Positions 18,686 through 27,892 of a stretch of 64,000 nucleotides of DNA are shown here, in pieces. The translations under genes were made by a program, and so were the position numbers. Positions within the stretch are counted from its first letter, which is position 1, and each line of letters begins with the position of its first letter. The stretch is from Bradyrhizobium sp. URHD0069. Lineage in GTDB: Bacteria; Pseudomonadota; Alphaproteobacteria; Rhizobiales; Xanthobacteraceae. The stretch spans positions 1-64,000 of the forward strand of contig NZ_JNIJ01000018.1 of assembly GCF_000701345.1 (NCBI RefSeq), in the 5' to 3' direction. The notes under the pieces were generated by a model. The model saw only the letters and a program-made list of their open reading frames with translations, did no database searches and had not been told where the DNA came from.

Positions 18686-19096
18686 ATGTCCATCAAAGAT
18701 CTTCCGGACTTGTCGGCGCTGCGCACCAAGATGCAGTGGCATCAGGAACGCCAGCGCGTGCTCTCCGAGAACATCTCCAACTCCGATACGCCGAATTTCA
18801 AGCCGCGCGACCTGATCGAACCGAAATTCGACGGCGCCGGCGCCAGCGTCAGCGCCGGATCGATGGGATCGCTGGCGATGATGCGCACCGCGACCAGTCA
18901 TATTGCCCCGTCGGGTGGCGGACAAAGCTTTGCGCAGGACCGCAAGGGGGTGTTCCAGACCAGGCCCGCCGGCAACGCCGTCAATCTCGAAGATCAGATG
19001 CTCAAGGTCTCGGCGAACCAGATGGACTATGCGGCGGCGAGCTCGCTCTACAGCAAGAGCCTGCAGCTTCTGAAGACCGCGATCGGCAAGCGCTGA
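18686..19096 (+). CDS. flgB: Flagellar basal-body rod protein FlgB
   Basis: A proximal rod subunit exported by the flagellar type III system. Residues 20-40 (LRTKMQWHQERQRVLSENIS) and the following NSDTPNFKPRDL form the N-terminal rod/hook family signature. The C-terminus NQMDYAAASSLYSKSLQLLK is the paired helix. The length of 136 aa is normal. It is first gene of the plus-strand operon flgB-flgC-fliE-fliQ-fliR-flhB. The start at 18686 was taken as the ATG before SIKDLPDLSALR; the ribosome-binding site is modest. Confidence 0.96.
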   Translation: MSIKDLPDLSALRTKMQWHQERQRVLSENISNSDTPNFKPRDLIEPKFDGAGASVSAGSMGSLAMMRTATSHIAPSGGGQSFAQDRKGVFQTRPAGNAVNLEDQMLKVSANQMDYAAASSLYSKSLQLLKTAIGKR

Positions 19097-19125
19097 GGCA
19101 GGACCAAGGACCAGGGGACGACATC

Positions 19126-19551
19126 ATGGCCAACGATGGAGGGGATTTCGCGAGGTCGATGAGCATCGCGACCTCGGGGCTGCGCGCGCAGGCGGGGCGG
19201 ATGCGGTTGATCTCGGAAAATATCGCCAACGCGGATTCCACCGCGCCGACTGCCGGCGGCGATCCCTATCGCCGCAAGGTCCCGACATTCACCTCCGAAC
19301 TCGATCGCACGCTGGATGCACGGGTGGTTGCGCTCGGCAAGGTCCGGCCCGACACGTCGGCGTTTCGCATCAAGCACGAGCCCAGCAATCCGGCGGCGGA
19401 CCCAGCCGGCAACGTCAAATATCCCAACGTCAATTCGCTGATCGAAATGACCGACATGCGCGACGCGCAGCGATCCTACGAGGCGAACCTCAACATCATC
19501 AGCGCCACGCGCCGGATGATCCAACGCACGCTCGACATCCTCAAGGCCTGA
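19126..19551 (+). CDS. flgC: Flagellar basal-body rod protein FlgC
   Basis: A proximal rod protein partnering FlgB and FlgF. The N-terminal signature SMSIATSGLRAQAGRMRLIS is followed by ENIANADST, and the C-terminus MRDAQRSYEANLNIISATRR is typical of the family. The start is the ATG at 19126, 30 bases after the flgB stop. A long open frame upstream in the same phase lies over flgB and is not real. The length of 141 aa is as expected. Confidence 0.97.
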   Translation: MANDGGDFARSMSIATSGLRAQAGRMRLISENIANADSTAPTAGGDPYRRKVPTFTSELDRTLDARVVALGKVRPDTSAFRIKHEPSNPAADPAGNVKYPNVNSLIEMTDMRDAQRSYEANLNIISATRRMIQRTLDILKA

Positions 19552-19568
19552 ACAGGAAACCTCAAGCC

Positions 19569-19877
19569 ATGGCTTCACCCACAGTCGCTGCAAGCGCCTA
19601 CGCCAATCTCGCCCGCATTCTGGATACCGGCGGCGCCGGCAAAGGTTCCGAAACGGGCGGCCCCTCGTTCGGTGCGGTGCTCAAGGAGGCGATCGGAAGC
19701 GTCATGGACGCCGGGAAAAAATCCGATGCGCAGGCGGTCGCGATGGCCTCGGGCAAAGCGAACGTGATGGACGTGGTGACGGCGGTGGCGGAAACCGACG
19801 TCGCGGTCTCGACGCTGGTGTCGGTGCGCGACCGGGTCATCCAGTCCTACGAAGATATCATGAGGATGCCGATCTGA
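19569..19877 (+). CDS. fliE: Flagellar hook-basal body complex protein FliE
   Basis: FliE is the junction between the MS ring and the rod. The C-terminal half, VMDVVTAVAETDVAVSTLVS followed by VRDRVIQSYEDIMRMPI, matches the conserved FliE helix, and the length of 102 aa fits. The gene starts 17 bases after flgC and is followed by a palindromic repeat rather than directly by fliQ. Confidence 0.95.
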   Translation: MASPTVAASAYANLARILDTGGAGKGSETGGPSFGAVLKEAIGSVMDAGKKSDAQAVAMASGKANVMDVVTAVAETDVAVSTLVSVRDRVIQSYEDIMRMPI

Positions 19878-19882
19878 TGAGA

Positions 19883-19986
19883 CCTCATCCCGAGGAGCCG
19901 GCGCGGCCGGCGTCTCGAAGGATGAAGAGGCGCTTTGGCCTCATGGTTCGAGACGCGCGCAAGGGCGCGCTCCTCACCATGAGGGG
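19883..19986. repeat. Dispersed palindromic intergenic repeat inside the flagellar operon
   Basis: The element starts CCTCATCCCGAGGAGCC, has GTCTCGAAGGATG in the middle, and ends CGCTCCTCACCATGAGG. It contains nested inverted repeats and resembles the element at 42779-42882 (same CATCCC-GAGGAG and ATCTCGAAGGATG core). Such elements are frequent in Bradyrhizobium and Rhodopseudomonas intergenic DNA. It separates fliE from fliQ and ends about 19 bases before the fliQ start, so the transcript would carry a strong hairpin there. Confidence 0.65.
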
Positions 19987-20004
19987 AGAAGAAGGGAAGT
20001 CGAA

Positions 20005-20268
20005 GTGACCGGTGCTGAAACCCTCGACGTGGCGCGCGATGCGATCTGGACCATCGTGGTGGTGTCGTCGCCGCTGATGGTCGTCGGTCTCGTCGTCGGC
20101 GTCGTGGTGTCGCTGTTTCAGGCGCTGACACAGATCCAGGAACAGACGCTGGTGTTCGTGCCGAAAATCCTGGCGATGGTGGTCACGCTGCTGCTCGCGC
20201 TGCCGTTCATGGCGGACTCGATGCATGGCTACATGATGCGGATATCGTCGCGAATCATAGGCGGCTGA
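20005..20268 (+). CDS. fliQ: Flagellar type III export protein FliQ
   Basis: A small two-helix component of the export gate with FliP and FliR. The first helix contains TIVVVSSPLMVVGLVVGVVV, followed by the conserved loop SLFQALTQIQEQTLVFVPK and a second helix ending in LPFMADSMHGYM. The length of 87 aa is standard. The start is GTG at 20005 with GAAGGG upstream, close behind the palindromic repeat. Confidence 0.96.
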   Translation: MTGAETLDVARDAIWTIVVVSSPLMVVGLVVGVVVSLFQALTQIQEQTLVFVPKILAMVVTLLLALPFMADSMHGYMMRISSRIIGG

Positions 20269-20285
20269 TGCACTGTGCGTAGATC

Positions 20286-21056
20286 ATGCGCATCGATATT
20301 TCACTGCTGCCCGCGCTCGCCGCCACCTTCATGCTGGTGTTCGCCCGCGTCGGCGCGATGGTGATGCTGTTGCCGGGGTTGGGTGAATCCAATATTCCGG
20401 TTCGCATCAAGCTCGCGATCGCACTGCTGCTGACGCTGGTCATGTTGCCGCTGCACCGCGCCGCCTATAACATCGACACGCAGTCGATCACGCCGCTGCT
20501 GGTGTTGATGGTCCATGAGATCATCATCGGCATTGTGCTCGGCGCCACCGCGCGGGTGACGCTCGCGGCGTTGCAGGTCGCGGGGTCGGTGATCGCCCAG
20601 CAACTCGGCCTCGGCTTCGTCACCGCTGTCGATCCGACCCAGGGTCAGCAGGGCGTGCTGGTCGGAAACTTCCTCACCCTGCTTGGCGTGACGCTGTTGT
20701 TTGCGACCGATACCCATCATCTCGTCATCGCCGCGCTCAACGAGAGCTATTCGATTTTTTCGCCGGGAGACCTGGTGCCGAGCGGCGACGTCGCGGCACT
20801 CGCGACCCGTGCCTTCGCTGCCGCCTTCAAGATCGGCATGCAACTTTCGGCCCCGTTTCTGGTATTCGGCCTGGTTTTCAACATCGGGCTTGGCGTGCTG
20901 GCGCGGCTGATGCCGCAGATGCAGGTCTATTTCGTCGGCGTGCCGCTCTCGATTCTCGCCGGCTTCCTGATCCTCGCCCTCGTCATCGCCGCGATGATGG
21001 GAACGTTCCTCGATTATTTCATCGGCGTCATGCATGAGCTGACGCCGCGGAAATGA
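20286..21056 (+). CDS. fliR: Flagellar type III export protein FliR
   Basis: A membrane component of the export gate with about six helices. Family motifs are FARVGAMVMLLPGLGESNIP near the N-terminus, VAGSVIAQQLGLGFVTAVDP in the middle and LMPQMQVYFVGVPLSILAGF near the C-terminus. The length of 256 aa is normal. The gene starts 17 bases after fliQ and is followed by flhB 11 bases later. Confidence 0.97.
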   Translation: MRIDISLLPALAATFMLVFARVGAMVMLLPGLGESNIPVRIKLAIALLLTLVMLPLHRAAYNIDTQSITPLLVLMVHEIIIGIVLGATARVTLAALQVAGSVIAQQLGLGFVTAVDPTQGQQGVLVGNFLTLLGVTLLFATDTHHLVIAALNESYSIFSPGDLVPSGDVAALATRAFAAAFKIGMQLSAPFLVFGLVFNIGLGVLARLMPQMQVYFVGVPLSILAGFLILALVIAAMMGTFLDYFIGVMHELTPRK

Positions 21057-21067
21057 AAGCCTGAGCC

Positions 21068-22147
21068 ATGGCCGACGAAAGCGACACAGCCGATAAAACA
21101 GAAGACCCCACGCAAAAGCGTCTGGATGACGCCCACGACCGCGGCGACGTCGTCAAAAGCCAGGAAATCACTACCTGGTTCATGATCGCCGGCGCGACGT
21201 TGGTGCTGTCGGCATTTTCCGGATCGATCGGCGGCGGGATTTTGATGCCGATGCGCAATCTGATCGCCAATTCCTGGATGATCCACGCCGACGGGCCCGG
21301 CCTGATGGCGCTGGCGCATAGCCTCGAGTATGTGCTGATCGCAACGCTAGGCGTGCCGCTGTTGATGCTGACGCTCGCTGCGATTGCCGGCAATATGATT
21401 CAGCACCGGCTGGTGTGGTCGGGCGATTCCCTGAAACCGAAGTTCAGCAAAGTCTCGCCTATGGCGGGAGCCAAGCGGATCTTCGGCAAGCAGGCGGCGG
21501 CGAACTTCGGCAAGGGCGTTTTCAAAGTCGTCGCGCTGGGAACCGTCATGACCGCGGTCCTGTGGCCGGAGCGTCATCGCCTGGAAGCGATGGTGCGGTT
21601 CGATCCGGCGGCGATTTTAGGCGTCACCACCGAGCTGACGGTGCATCTGCTGGTCGCCGTCGTGGCGATGCTCGCGGTTGTCGCGATTGCGGACTATTTC
21701 TTCCAATACCGGCAATGGTTCGAACGCCAGAAGATGTCGCTGCAGGAAATGAAGGAGGAGTTCAAGCAATCCGAAGGCGACCCGCACGTCAAGGGCCGGA
21801 TCAGGCAGTTGCGCCAGGCCCGCATGAAGAAGCGGATGATGGCCGCGGTTCCCAAGGCCTCCGTTATCATCACCAACCCGACCCATTACGCGGTCGCGCT
21901 TTCGTACGAGCGTGGCATGCCGGCGCCGGTCTGTGTCGCCAAGGGCGTGGATACGGTTGCGTTCAAGATCCGGGAAATCGCAGGGCAGCACGATATCCCG
22001 ATCGTCGAGAACGTAGCGCTGGCGCGCGCTTTGTACGCGACCGTGGAGATCGACGACGAGATCCCGGTGGAACATTATCATGCGGTCGCCGAAATTATCG
22101 GCTACGTGATGGGTCTCAAGCGCGGGCTTTCCGGCTGGCGGGCGTGA
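21068..22147 (+). CDS. flhB: Flagellar export switch protein FlhB
   Basis: FlhB controls substrate specificity of flagellar export. It has four membrane helices in the first 210 residues, then a cytoplasmic domain with the autocleavage motif NPTHYAVAL near residue 276, which is intact (Asn-Pro-Thr-His). The N-terminus DKTEDPTQKRLDDAHDRGDV is the usual family opening. The length of 359 aa is standard. It is the last flagellar gene of the operon here. Confidence 0.97.
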   Translation: MADESDTADKTEDPTQKRLDDAHDRGDVVKSQEITTWFMIAGATLVLSAFSGSIGGGILMPMRNLIANSWMIHADGPGLMALAHSLEYVLIATLGVPLLMLTLAAIAGNMIQHRLVWSGDSLKPKFSKVSPMAGAKRIFGKQAAANFGKGVFKVVALGTVMTAVLWPERHRLEAMVRFDPAAILGVTTELTVHLLVAVVAMLAVVAIADYFFQYRQWFERQKMSLQEMKEEFKQSEGDPHVKGRIRQLRQARMKKRMMAAVPKASVIITNPTHYAVALSYERGMPAPVCVAKGVDTVAFKIREIAGQHDIPIVENVALARALYATVEIDDEIPVEHYHAVAEIIGYVMGLKRGLSGWRA

Positions 22148-22240
22148 ACCGGTAAGAGGGAGGGGCCGGAAATGCGTGCAATGAACGAAAAAGCGCCTTG
22201 ACGGACTTGCGCTTGCGGGGCCGATTCAGGCACTCAGGAG

Positions 22241-24853
22241 ATGGCGCACAAAAGGCGCGTCACCTCCATGTCGACAGGCTGCGTCCCTCGTATGACCGCC
22301 GATACTGACTATAACCCGCGACGAGAGCAGACGATCGCCCACGAACCGGCGCGGCGGAGCGGTAGCATCGTGCTGGTTCTGCTGGTGGCCGGCGGCATCG
22401 TCGCAATCGCCATCGCGCTTATGACCATCGGCCGTGCGGAGGCGCAGCCCTATATCCTCGGGCTGCTTTCGCTGCTGGCGATGGTTGGGCTGTTCAACCT
22501 GTTCGCTTTTGCCGCGGGAATCATTCGTTTCGCCGATCGTGCGACCGACGATCCCGTCAAAGGTCGCATCGCCGACCAGGCCCATGACGGACTGGCGGTC
22601 ACCGACTCCCGCGGCCATGTGGTCTATTGCAACGCCGCCTATCTCGCGCTCACGGGTGCCGCGACCGCACAGGATGCACGACCCGTGGAGCGGGTCTTCA
22701 TCGGCAATCCCGATGTGTCGGAGGCGGTGTTTCGCCTGCTCAAGGCGGCCCGGGAAGGCAAGCGGCAGCAGGAAGAAGTCCGCATCGCCGGTTCCGATGG
22801 CGCGCATGGCCGCTGGCTGCGGATGCGGGTCCGGCCGCTTGGCCAAAGCAAGCGCGAGGCGAAATACGCGGTTTGGTCGATTGCAGATATCACCCGCGAC
22901 CGCCAGCGGCAGGAGGACGTGTTTCAGGAACTGCAGCACGCGATCGAATATCTCGATCACGCGCCTTGCGGCTTCTTCTCGGTCAATCCAGCCGGAGAAA
23001 TCGTCTATGTCAACGCCACGCTGGCGAACTGGCTGGATCACGATCTCGCGGAGATCGGGTCGGGCGGCCTGAAGCTGACCGACATCGTGTCGGGCGATGG
23101 CGCTGCGCTGCTGACCTCGATCATGCCGGTGCCCGGCGAAGTCAAAACCGAGGTGTTCGACATCGACCTGCGCATGCGCGGCGGCAAAACCGTGCCGGTG
23201 CGTCTCTACCACAAACTGGCATTCGGGGCGGACGGCGCGCCCGGCGCATCGCGCACCTTGGTGATCAGCCGCGCCCGTGACGAGCGTTCCGATCCGCAAC
23301 GCGCCGCCGAAGTGCGCTTCATGCGCTTCTTCGACCACACTCCGATGGCGATTGCGACCGTGGACCGGGAAGGCGCGGTGGTGCGCGCCAATGCCCGCTT
23401 CGCCAAGCTGGCGCAAAGCCTCAGCCCCGACGGCGCGGCCAGCAAGTCGATTTTCAGGGCGGTCAACGCCCGCGACCGCAGCCTGCTGATCGCAGCCATC
23501 AACCAGGCGGCCGAGGGGCAGGGCGATATCGCACCGGTCGAGGCGATGCTCGAAGGCGCCAAGGAGCGATGGGGGCAGTTCTTCGTGACCGCGGTCGAGG
23601 AAGACGAACGCGAGACCGAAGCCGCCATCGTCTACATGCTGGAAACCACGGAGCGCCGGACGCTCGAAAACCAGATCAACCAGTCGCAGAAGATGGACAT
23701 GGTCGGCCAGCTCGCCGGCGGCATCGCCCACGATTTCAACAATGTGCTCTCCGCCATCATGATGGCGAACGACTTCCTGCTGAACGCGCACAAGCCGACC
23801 GATCCGTCGTTCCAGGACATCATGCAGATCAAACAGAATGCGACCCGCGCAGCGACGCTGGTGCGCCAGCTATTGGCGTTCTCGCGGCGACAAACGCTGC
23901 GGCCGCAGGTGCTCGATCTCGGCGACGCGCTATCGGACCTCACCATGCTGCTGCGCCGCCTGATCGGCGAGAAGGTCAAGCTCGACCTGGTGCATGGCCG
24001 CGATCTCTGGCCGGTGAAGGTCGACGTCTCGCAATTCGAGCAGGTGATCGTCAATCTGGCCGTCAACGCCCGCGATGCGATGCCCAACGGCGGCACGCTG
24101 ACAGTGCGCACCGCCAACGTGACATCAGAGGAGTCCGGGCGTCTCACCTACAAGGGTATGCCGGCGGCGGATTATGTGCGCATCGACATTGTCGACACCG
24201 GCACCGGTATTCCCGCCGACATCATCGACAAGATCTTCGAGCCGTTTTTCTCGACCAAGGAAGTCGGCAAGGGCACCGGCCTCGGCCTGTCGACGGTGTA
24301 CGGCATCGTCAAACAAACCGGCGGCTTTGTCTATGTGGACTCGCTGGCCGACAAGGGCACCTCATTCCACATCTTTGTGCCCCGGCATCATCCTGAACAG
24401 GAGGTCCAGCCCGACGCTGTGGCCGCGAACGGCGCGGCCAAGGAGCAGGCGCCGGAGGCGAAGCCCCGCACCGATCTCACGGGGCAGGGCACGATCCTGC
24501 TGGTCGAAGACGAGGAAGGCCTGCGCTCGCTGAACGCGCGGGGCTTGCGCTCGCGCGGCTACAGCGTGATCGAGGCTTCGAACGGCATCGAGGCGATGGA
24601 AGCGCTGGAACAAAGGAACGGCGGCGTCGACCTCGTCGTGTCCGACGTGGTGATGCCGGAGATGGATGGTCCGACACTTCTCAAGACGATGCGCAGCCGC
24701 AATCCGGACCTCAAGATCATCTTCGTGTCGGGTTACGCGGAAGATGCGTTCGAGAAGAGCCTGCCGGAAAACCAGCAATTCGCCTTCCTGCCGAAGCCCT
24801 TTACGCTCAGCCAGCTGGTTGCCGCGGTGAAGGAGACCATGACGCCGTCTTAG
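22241..24853 (+). CDS. cckA: Hybrid sensor histidine kinase, CckA type (870 aa)
   Basis: CckA passes phosphate through ChpT to CtrA and so controls the cell cycle and flagellar genes. Two membrane helices (about 42-65 and 72-95) precede PAS-like regions. The HisKA box [20 protein letters not shown] has His near residue 497. The ATPase domain contains [20 protein letters not shown], and the receiver has its Asp in [12 protein letters not shown] near residue 804. The arrangement and the [17 protein letters not shown] box fit CckA. The start is uncertain: ATGs at 22241, 22268 and 22292 have no clear ribosome-binding site. The position behind flhB agrees with Bradyrhizobium/Rhodopseudomonas gene order as I know it. 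Confidence 0.88.
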   Translation: MAHKRRVTSMSTGCVPRMTADTDYNPRREQTIAHEPARRSGSIVLVLLVAGGIVAIAIALMTIGRAEAQPYILGLLSLLAMVGLFNLFAFAAGIIRFADRATDDPVKGRIADQAHDGLAVTDSRGHVVYCNAAYLALTGAATAQDARPVERVFIGNPDVSEAVFRLLKAAREGKRQQEEVRIAGSDGAHGRWLRMRVRPLGQSKREAKYAVWSIADITRDRQRQEDVFQELQHAIEYLDHAPCGFFSVNPAGEIVYVNATLANWLDHDLAEIGSGGLKLTDIVSGDGAALLTSIMPVPGEVKTEVFDIDLRMRGGKTVPVRLYHKLAFGADGAPGASRTLVISRARDERSDPQRAAEVRFMRFFDHTPMAIATVDREGAVVRANARFAKLAQSLSPDGAASKSIFRAVNARDRSLLIAAINQAAEGQGDIAPVEAMLEGAKERWGQFFVTAVEEDERETEAAIVYMLETTERRTLENQINQSQKMDMVGQLAGGIAHDFNNVLSAIMMANDFLLNAHKPTDPSFQDIMQIKQNATRAATLVRQLLAFSRRQTLRPQVLDLGDALSDLTMLLRRLIGEKVKLDLVHGRDLWPVKVDVSQFEQVIVNLAVNARDAMPNGGTLTVRTANVTSEESGRLTYKGMPAADYVRIDIVDTGTGIPADIIDKIFEPFFSTKEVGKGTGLGLSTVYGIVKQTGGFVYVDSLADKGTSFHIFVPRHHPEQEVQPDAVAANGAAKEQAPEAKPRTDLTGQGTILLVEDEEGLRSLNARGLRSRGYSVIEASNGIEAMEALEQRNGGVDLVVSDVVMPEMDGPTLLKTMRSRNPDLKIIFVSGYAEDAFEKSLPENQQFAFLPKPFTLSQLVAAVKETMTPS

Positions 24854-24886
24854 AGCTCGCATGTCCCAGACGCGGTGCAGGTGAAC

Positions 24887-24963
24887 GTAGCCCGCATGGA
24901 GCGCAGCGAAATCCGGGGCCGCGATTAGAGTTCCCGGATTACGCTGCGCTCCATGCGGGCTAC
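24887..24963. repeat. Long inverted repeat (REP-like hairpin)
   Basis: The left arm, GTAGCCCGCATGGAGCGCAG with CG after it, is matched by an exactly complementary right arm ending at 24963. The 22-base stem then continues imperfectly through AAATCCGGGG / TTCCCGGATT. Elements with this GTAGCCCGCATGGAGCGCAGC sequence are common between genes in Bradyrhizobium. It follows cckA by about 30 bases and could act as a transcript-end hairpin. Confidence 0.75.
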
Positions 24964-25121
24964 ATGCTGTGCGACGCCCGAAAAATGTCTGCAAATGAGC
25001 GATATCGCCGCATGGCCGCGACCGAGGGCCGCAGCCGTGGTTCCCGATAGTGGCTTCCATTTTAAGCGGCGCTGCCCATGTTAGTGGCGCTTCCCCCTGC
25101 CGGGGATTGAGGAAAAGCGAT

Positions 25122-26099
25122 ATGAAATTCACGCAGCGCACGCGCGGCATCGTCCAGGCAATCGCCGTCGTTTTATCGTTGGCACTCCCGTTGATGCTCG
25201 CGATCTCCGCGGCCGATGCCCGTGTCGGCGGCGGCGGCAGCTCGGGTTCCCGAGGGGGACGAACGTTCTCCGCTCCGCCGAGCACATCGACAGCGCCGAA
25301 TGCAGCGCAGCCATTCAACCGTACCATCACCCAGCCGGGCAGCCCCGGAATGGGAGCACCCGCTGCCGCAGGCGCGGCCAAGGGAGGCTTCTTCAACCGG
25401 CCCGGCATGGGCATGCTCGGCGGCCTCGCCGCGGGCTTCCTTGGTGCCGGCCTGTTGGGCATGTTGTTTGGCGGCGGACTGTTCGGCGGACTCGGCGGAC
25501 TGTCTTCGATCATCGGCCTGATCCTCCAGATCGGCCTGATCATCATCGTGGTTCGGCTTGCGATGTCGTGGTGGCAGCGTCGCAACGCAACGGCTTCGGC
25601 CTATGCCGCTCCGACGCCCGCACCGGCTGTCGGCCCCGGCCCATTGAACAGCCTGCGCACCGGAAGCGGTTTCGGGCTGGGATCGGGCAGCGCACCGCTT
25701 GAGATTGCGCCGGCCGATTACGAGACCTTCGAACGGTTGCTCGGTGAGATCCAGGACGCGTGGTCGAACGAGGATGTCGCTAAGCTTCACACGCTGGCCA
25801 CGCCTGAAATGGTGTCCTACTTCACCAAGGACCTCGAGGAGAACAAGGCCCGCAACGACATCAACAAGGTGTCCGACGTCAAGCTGCTGCAGGGCGACCT
25901 CGCGGAAGCCTGGCGTGAGGGCGAGACCGACTACGCCAGCGTGGCGATGCGGTTCTCGCTGGTCGACAAGACCCTGGAGCGCGGCACCGGCCGGTTGGTC
26001 GCAGGCAGCGAACAGCCGATCGAGGCGACGGAGGTGTGGACCTTCGCGCGGCGGCGTGGCTCCGACTGGGAACTGTCGGCGATCCAGCAGACCAACTGA
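25122..26099 (+). CDS. Tim44-like domain membrane protein (325 aa)
   Basis: A signal peptide or anchor (residues 1-35) is followed by a Gly/Ser/Pro-rich linker, a hydrophobic Gly-rich stretch (GLAAGFLGAGLLGMLFGGGL) and a second helix (LILQIGLIIIVVRLAMSWW). The C-terminal 150 residues form a Tim44-like domain: YETFERLLGEIQDAWSNEDV, LATPEMVSYFTKDLEENKAR, EVWTFARRRGSDWELSAIQQ. Bacterial relatives are inner-membrane proteins of uncertain role. The start at 25122 follows GAGGAAAAGCGAT. A strong terminator follows the gene. Confidence 0.85.
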   Translation: MKFTQRTRGIVQAIAVVLSLALPLMLAISAADARVGGGGSSGSRGGRTFSAPPSTSTAPNAAQPFNRTITQPGSPGMGAPAAAGAAKGGFFNRPGMGMLGGLAAGFLGAGLLGMLFGGGLFGGLGGLSSIIGLILQIGLIIIVVRLAMSWWQRRNATASAYAAPTPAPAVGPGPLNSLRTGSGFGLGSGSAPLEIAPADYETFERLLGEIQDAWSNEDVAKLHTLATPEMVSYFTKDLEENKARNDINKVSDVKLLQGDLAEAWREGETDYASVAMRFSLVDKTLERGTGRLVAGSEQPIEATEVWTFARRRGSDWELSAIQQTN

Positions 26100-26124
26100 T
26101 CGTTGGAAAAGCGTTGACGACCAG

Positions 26125-26160
26125 GGCGCTGCGGTTCATTCCGCAGCGCCTTTTTCGTTT
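26125..26160 (+). terminator. Rho-independent terminator of the Tim44-domain gene
   Basis: A perfect ten-base stem, GGCGCTGCGG (26125-26134) and CCGCAGCGCC (26141-26150), with a six-base loop, is followed by TTTTTCGTTT. It lies 25 bases after the stop codon. Confidence 0.9.
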
Positions 26161-26307
26161 TGCGCCCTTTTTCATTTAGCGCCCTTTTCATTTCCTGGCG
26201 GTCTTCACTTCGGCGTGGCGAAGCAGGAATAATTTTTGTTGCTGCGTGTTGGTGTCCGGTAGGCCGGCCCCGATGGGCCGGCAGGTAAAAACAACCCGGA
26301 GGATTCG

Positions 26308-26994
26308 ATGGTCAATCTCACTGCCATTACTTGGCGTGCGTGCTTCGGTTTGGCCGCTGCCTCATTCGTCGTGGTTGCGGCCGAGGGCGTGCAGGCGCAG
26401 TCGGCCGACACCAGCTTCTTCGTCACCAGCAAGGGTATCGGCAATGGCGCCAATCTCGGCGGTCTCGCAGGCGCCGACAATCACTGTCAGACGCTGGCGC
26501 AGGCCGCCGGCGCCGGCGCGAAAACCTGGCGCGCTTATCTTTCGACGCAAGCCGCCGACGGGGCGCCGGCCGTAAATGCACGCGCCCGCATCGGCAACGG
26601 ACCCTGGAAGAACTCCAAGGGCGTGGTGGTCGCCAAGGATGTCGCTGAACTGCATGGCAACAACAATATCAACAAGGAGACGGCGCTGACCGAAAGGGGC
26701 GAGACCGTCAATGGTTACGGAGACCAGCCGAACAGGCACGACATTCTCACGGGATCGCAGTCGGATGGCACGGCATTCGCCGGAGCCGATGATCGCACTT
26801 GCAAGAACTGGACAAGCAGTACGCAGGGTGCAGCGATGGTCGGTCACTCCGACATCAGCGGACCCGCCACCAATCCGACGGTCAAATCCTGGAATGCGGC
26901 GCATCCCTCACGAGGGCCCGATGGCGGTTGCAGCCAGAAAGACCTGATCAGCACCGGCGGCGACGGCCTGCTGTATTGCTTCGCGGCGAACTAA
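26308..26994 (+). CDS. Exported lectin-like protein (228 aa)
   Basis: The signal peptide (residues 1-30, ending EGVQA) is followed by QSADTSFFVTSKGIGNGANL and GGLAGADNHCQTLAQAAGAG. A GADxxC...W.AYLS pattern is characteristic of small secreted proteins with a C-type-lectin or endostatin-like fold that are common in proteobacteria. Four cysteines in the mature part (near HCQTL, RTCKNW, GGCSQK, LYCFA) could form two disulfides. It is a single gene with its own ribosome-binding site (CGGAGGATTCG). The ligand is unknown. Confidence 0.75.
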   Translation: MVNLTAITWRACFGLAAASFVVVAAEGVQAQSADTSFFVTSKGIGNGANLGGLAGADNHCQTLAQAAGAGAKTWRAYLSTQAADGAPAVNARARIGNGPWKNSKGVVVAKDVAELHGNNNINKETALTERGETVNGYGDQPNRHDILTGSQSDGTAFAGADDRTCKNWTSSTQGAAMVGHSDISGPATNPTVKSWNAAHPSRGPDGGCSQKDLISTGGDGLLYCFAAN

Positions 26995-27018
26995 GCTCGT
27001 ATTGGCGAGTTAGCGAAA

Positions 27019-27050
27019 GGACATAGCTCCGTGGCGGCGGAGCTATGTCC
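27019..27050. other. Perfect 13-base-pair hairpin between lectin-like and GST genes
   Basis: GGACATAGCTCCG (27019-27031) and CGGAGCTATGTCC (27038-27050) pair completely around TGGCGG. No T-run follows on either strand, so it is not a classic terminator. It ends 23 bases before the GST start. Confidence 0.6.
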
Positions 27051-27072
27051 GCGTCGCATCCGGGGACCTTCC

Positions 27073-27780
27073 ATGCGTTATGAACTATATTACTGGCCGG
27101 ACATTCAAGGTCGCGGCGAATATGTCCGCCTCGCGCTGGAAGAGGCGGGCGCCGACTATGTCGACGTGGCGCGCAGTGACCGCGGCATGTCCGCGATGAT
27201 GAAGATGATGGAGGCGCGCAGCGGCACGCCGCCGTTCGCGCCGCCGTTTCTGAAAGCCGGCCGGCTCGTGATCGGGCAAACCGCCAACATCCTGCTCTAC
27301 CTCGGATCGCATCACGGTCTGGCGCCGAAGAGCGAAGCCGGGCGGCTGTGGGTGCATCAGCTGCAGCTTACGGTGGCGGATTTCGTGCTGGAAATTCACG
27401 ACACCCATCATCCGCTCGGTCCGTCGCTGTATTACGAGGGCCAGCGTCAGCCTGCGAAAAAACGAACCGAGGAATTCTGGAACGAACGGGTGCCGAAATA
27501 TCTTGGCTATTTCGCGGGCGTGTTGACGAGCAATGGCGGCACCTATCTCACCGGCCGCAGGGTCAGTTACGCCGACCTCTCGCTGTTCCAGATCGTCGAG
27601 GGGCTGCGCTACGCAACTCCGAAGCGCATGGAAGCCTTCGAGCCCGAGATACCTGGCCTTGTCGATCTGCACGACCGCGTCGCCGCGCGACCGAACATCA
27701 AGGCCTATCTCTCAAGCGACCGCCGCATCCCCTTCAACGAGGAGGGCATCTTCCGGCACTATAAGGAGCTGGATATCTGA
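27073..27780 (+). CDS. Glutathione S-transferase family protein (235 aa)
   Basis: The N-terminal thioredoxin-like domain starts MRYELYYWPDIQGRGEYVRL and contains the glutathione-binding loop IGQTANILLYLG, where family members have the SxAI motif. The C-terminal helical domain includes TYLTGRRVSYADLSLFQIVE, matching the conserved N-capping region. The Tyr in LYYWPDIQGRG may be the catalytic residue, as in sigma-type GSTs. The substrate is unknown. I used the ATG at 27073 because the upstream extension reads like intergenic DNA. Confidence 0.88.
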   Translation: MRYELYYWPDIQGRGEYVRLALEEAGADYVDVARSDRGMSAMMKMMEARSGTPPFAPPFLKAGRLVIGQTANILLYLGSHHGLAPKSEAGRLWVHQLQLTVADFVLEIHDTHHPLGPSLYYEGQRQPAKKRTEEFWNERVPKYLGYFAGVLTSNGGTYLTGRRVSYADLSLFQIVEGLRYATPKRMEAFEPEIPGLVDLHDRVAARPNIKAYLSSDRRIPFNEEGIFRHYKELDI

Positions 27781-27831
27781 CATGCACTTGGTTGGATTCA
27801 CATTGATGTCGCAACAACAGCAAGTGCGCAC

Positions 27832-27848
27832 CTCTCCCTAAGGGAGAG
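27832..27848. other. Short hairpin between convergent GST and GFA genes
   Basis: CTCTCCCT and AGGGAGAG form an eight-base stem with one unpaired base. It sits between two convergent genes and may help end transcription, although there is no T-run. Confidence 0.35.
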
Positions 27849-27892
27849 AGATGAAACTGAACCCGTGGCGCGCCCATCGTCTGGCCAAGGTG

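Noticed and set aside
22226..23791. 521-codon minus-strand frame opposite cckA
   Set aside because: Antisense shadow of a GC-rich gene with typical His/Arg-rich composition; cckA motifs are on the other strand.
24887..24963. Inverted repeat considered as an insertion-sequence end or small RNA
   Set aside because: There is no transposase or target duplication nearby, and the sequence type matches dispersed REP-like hairpins.
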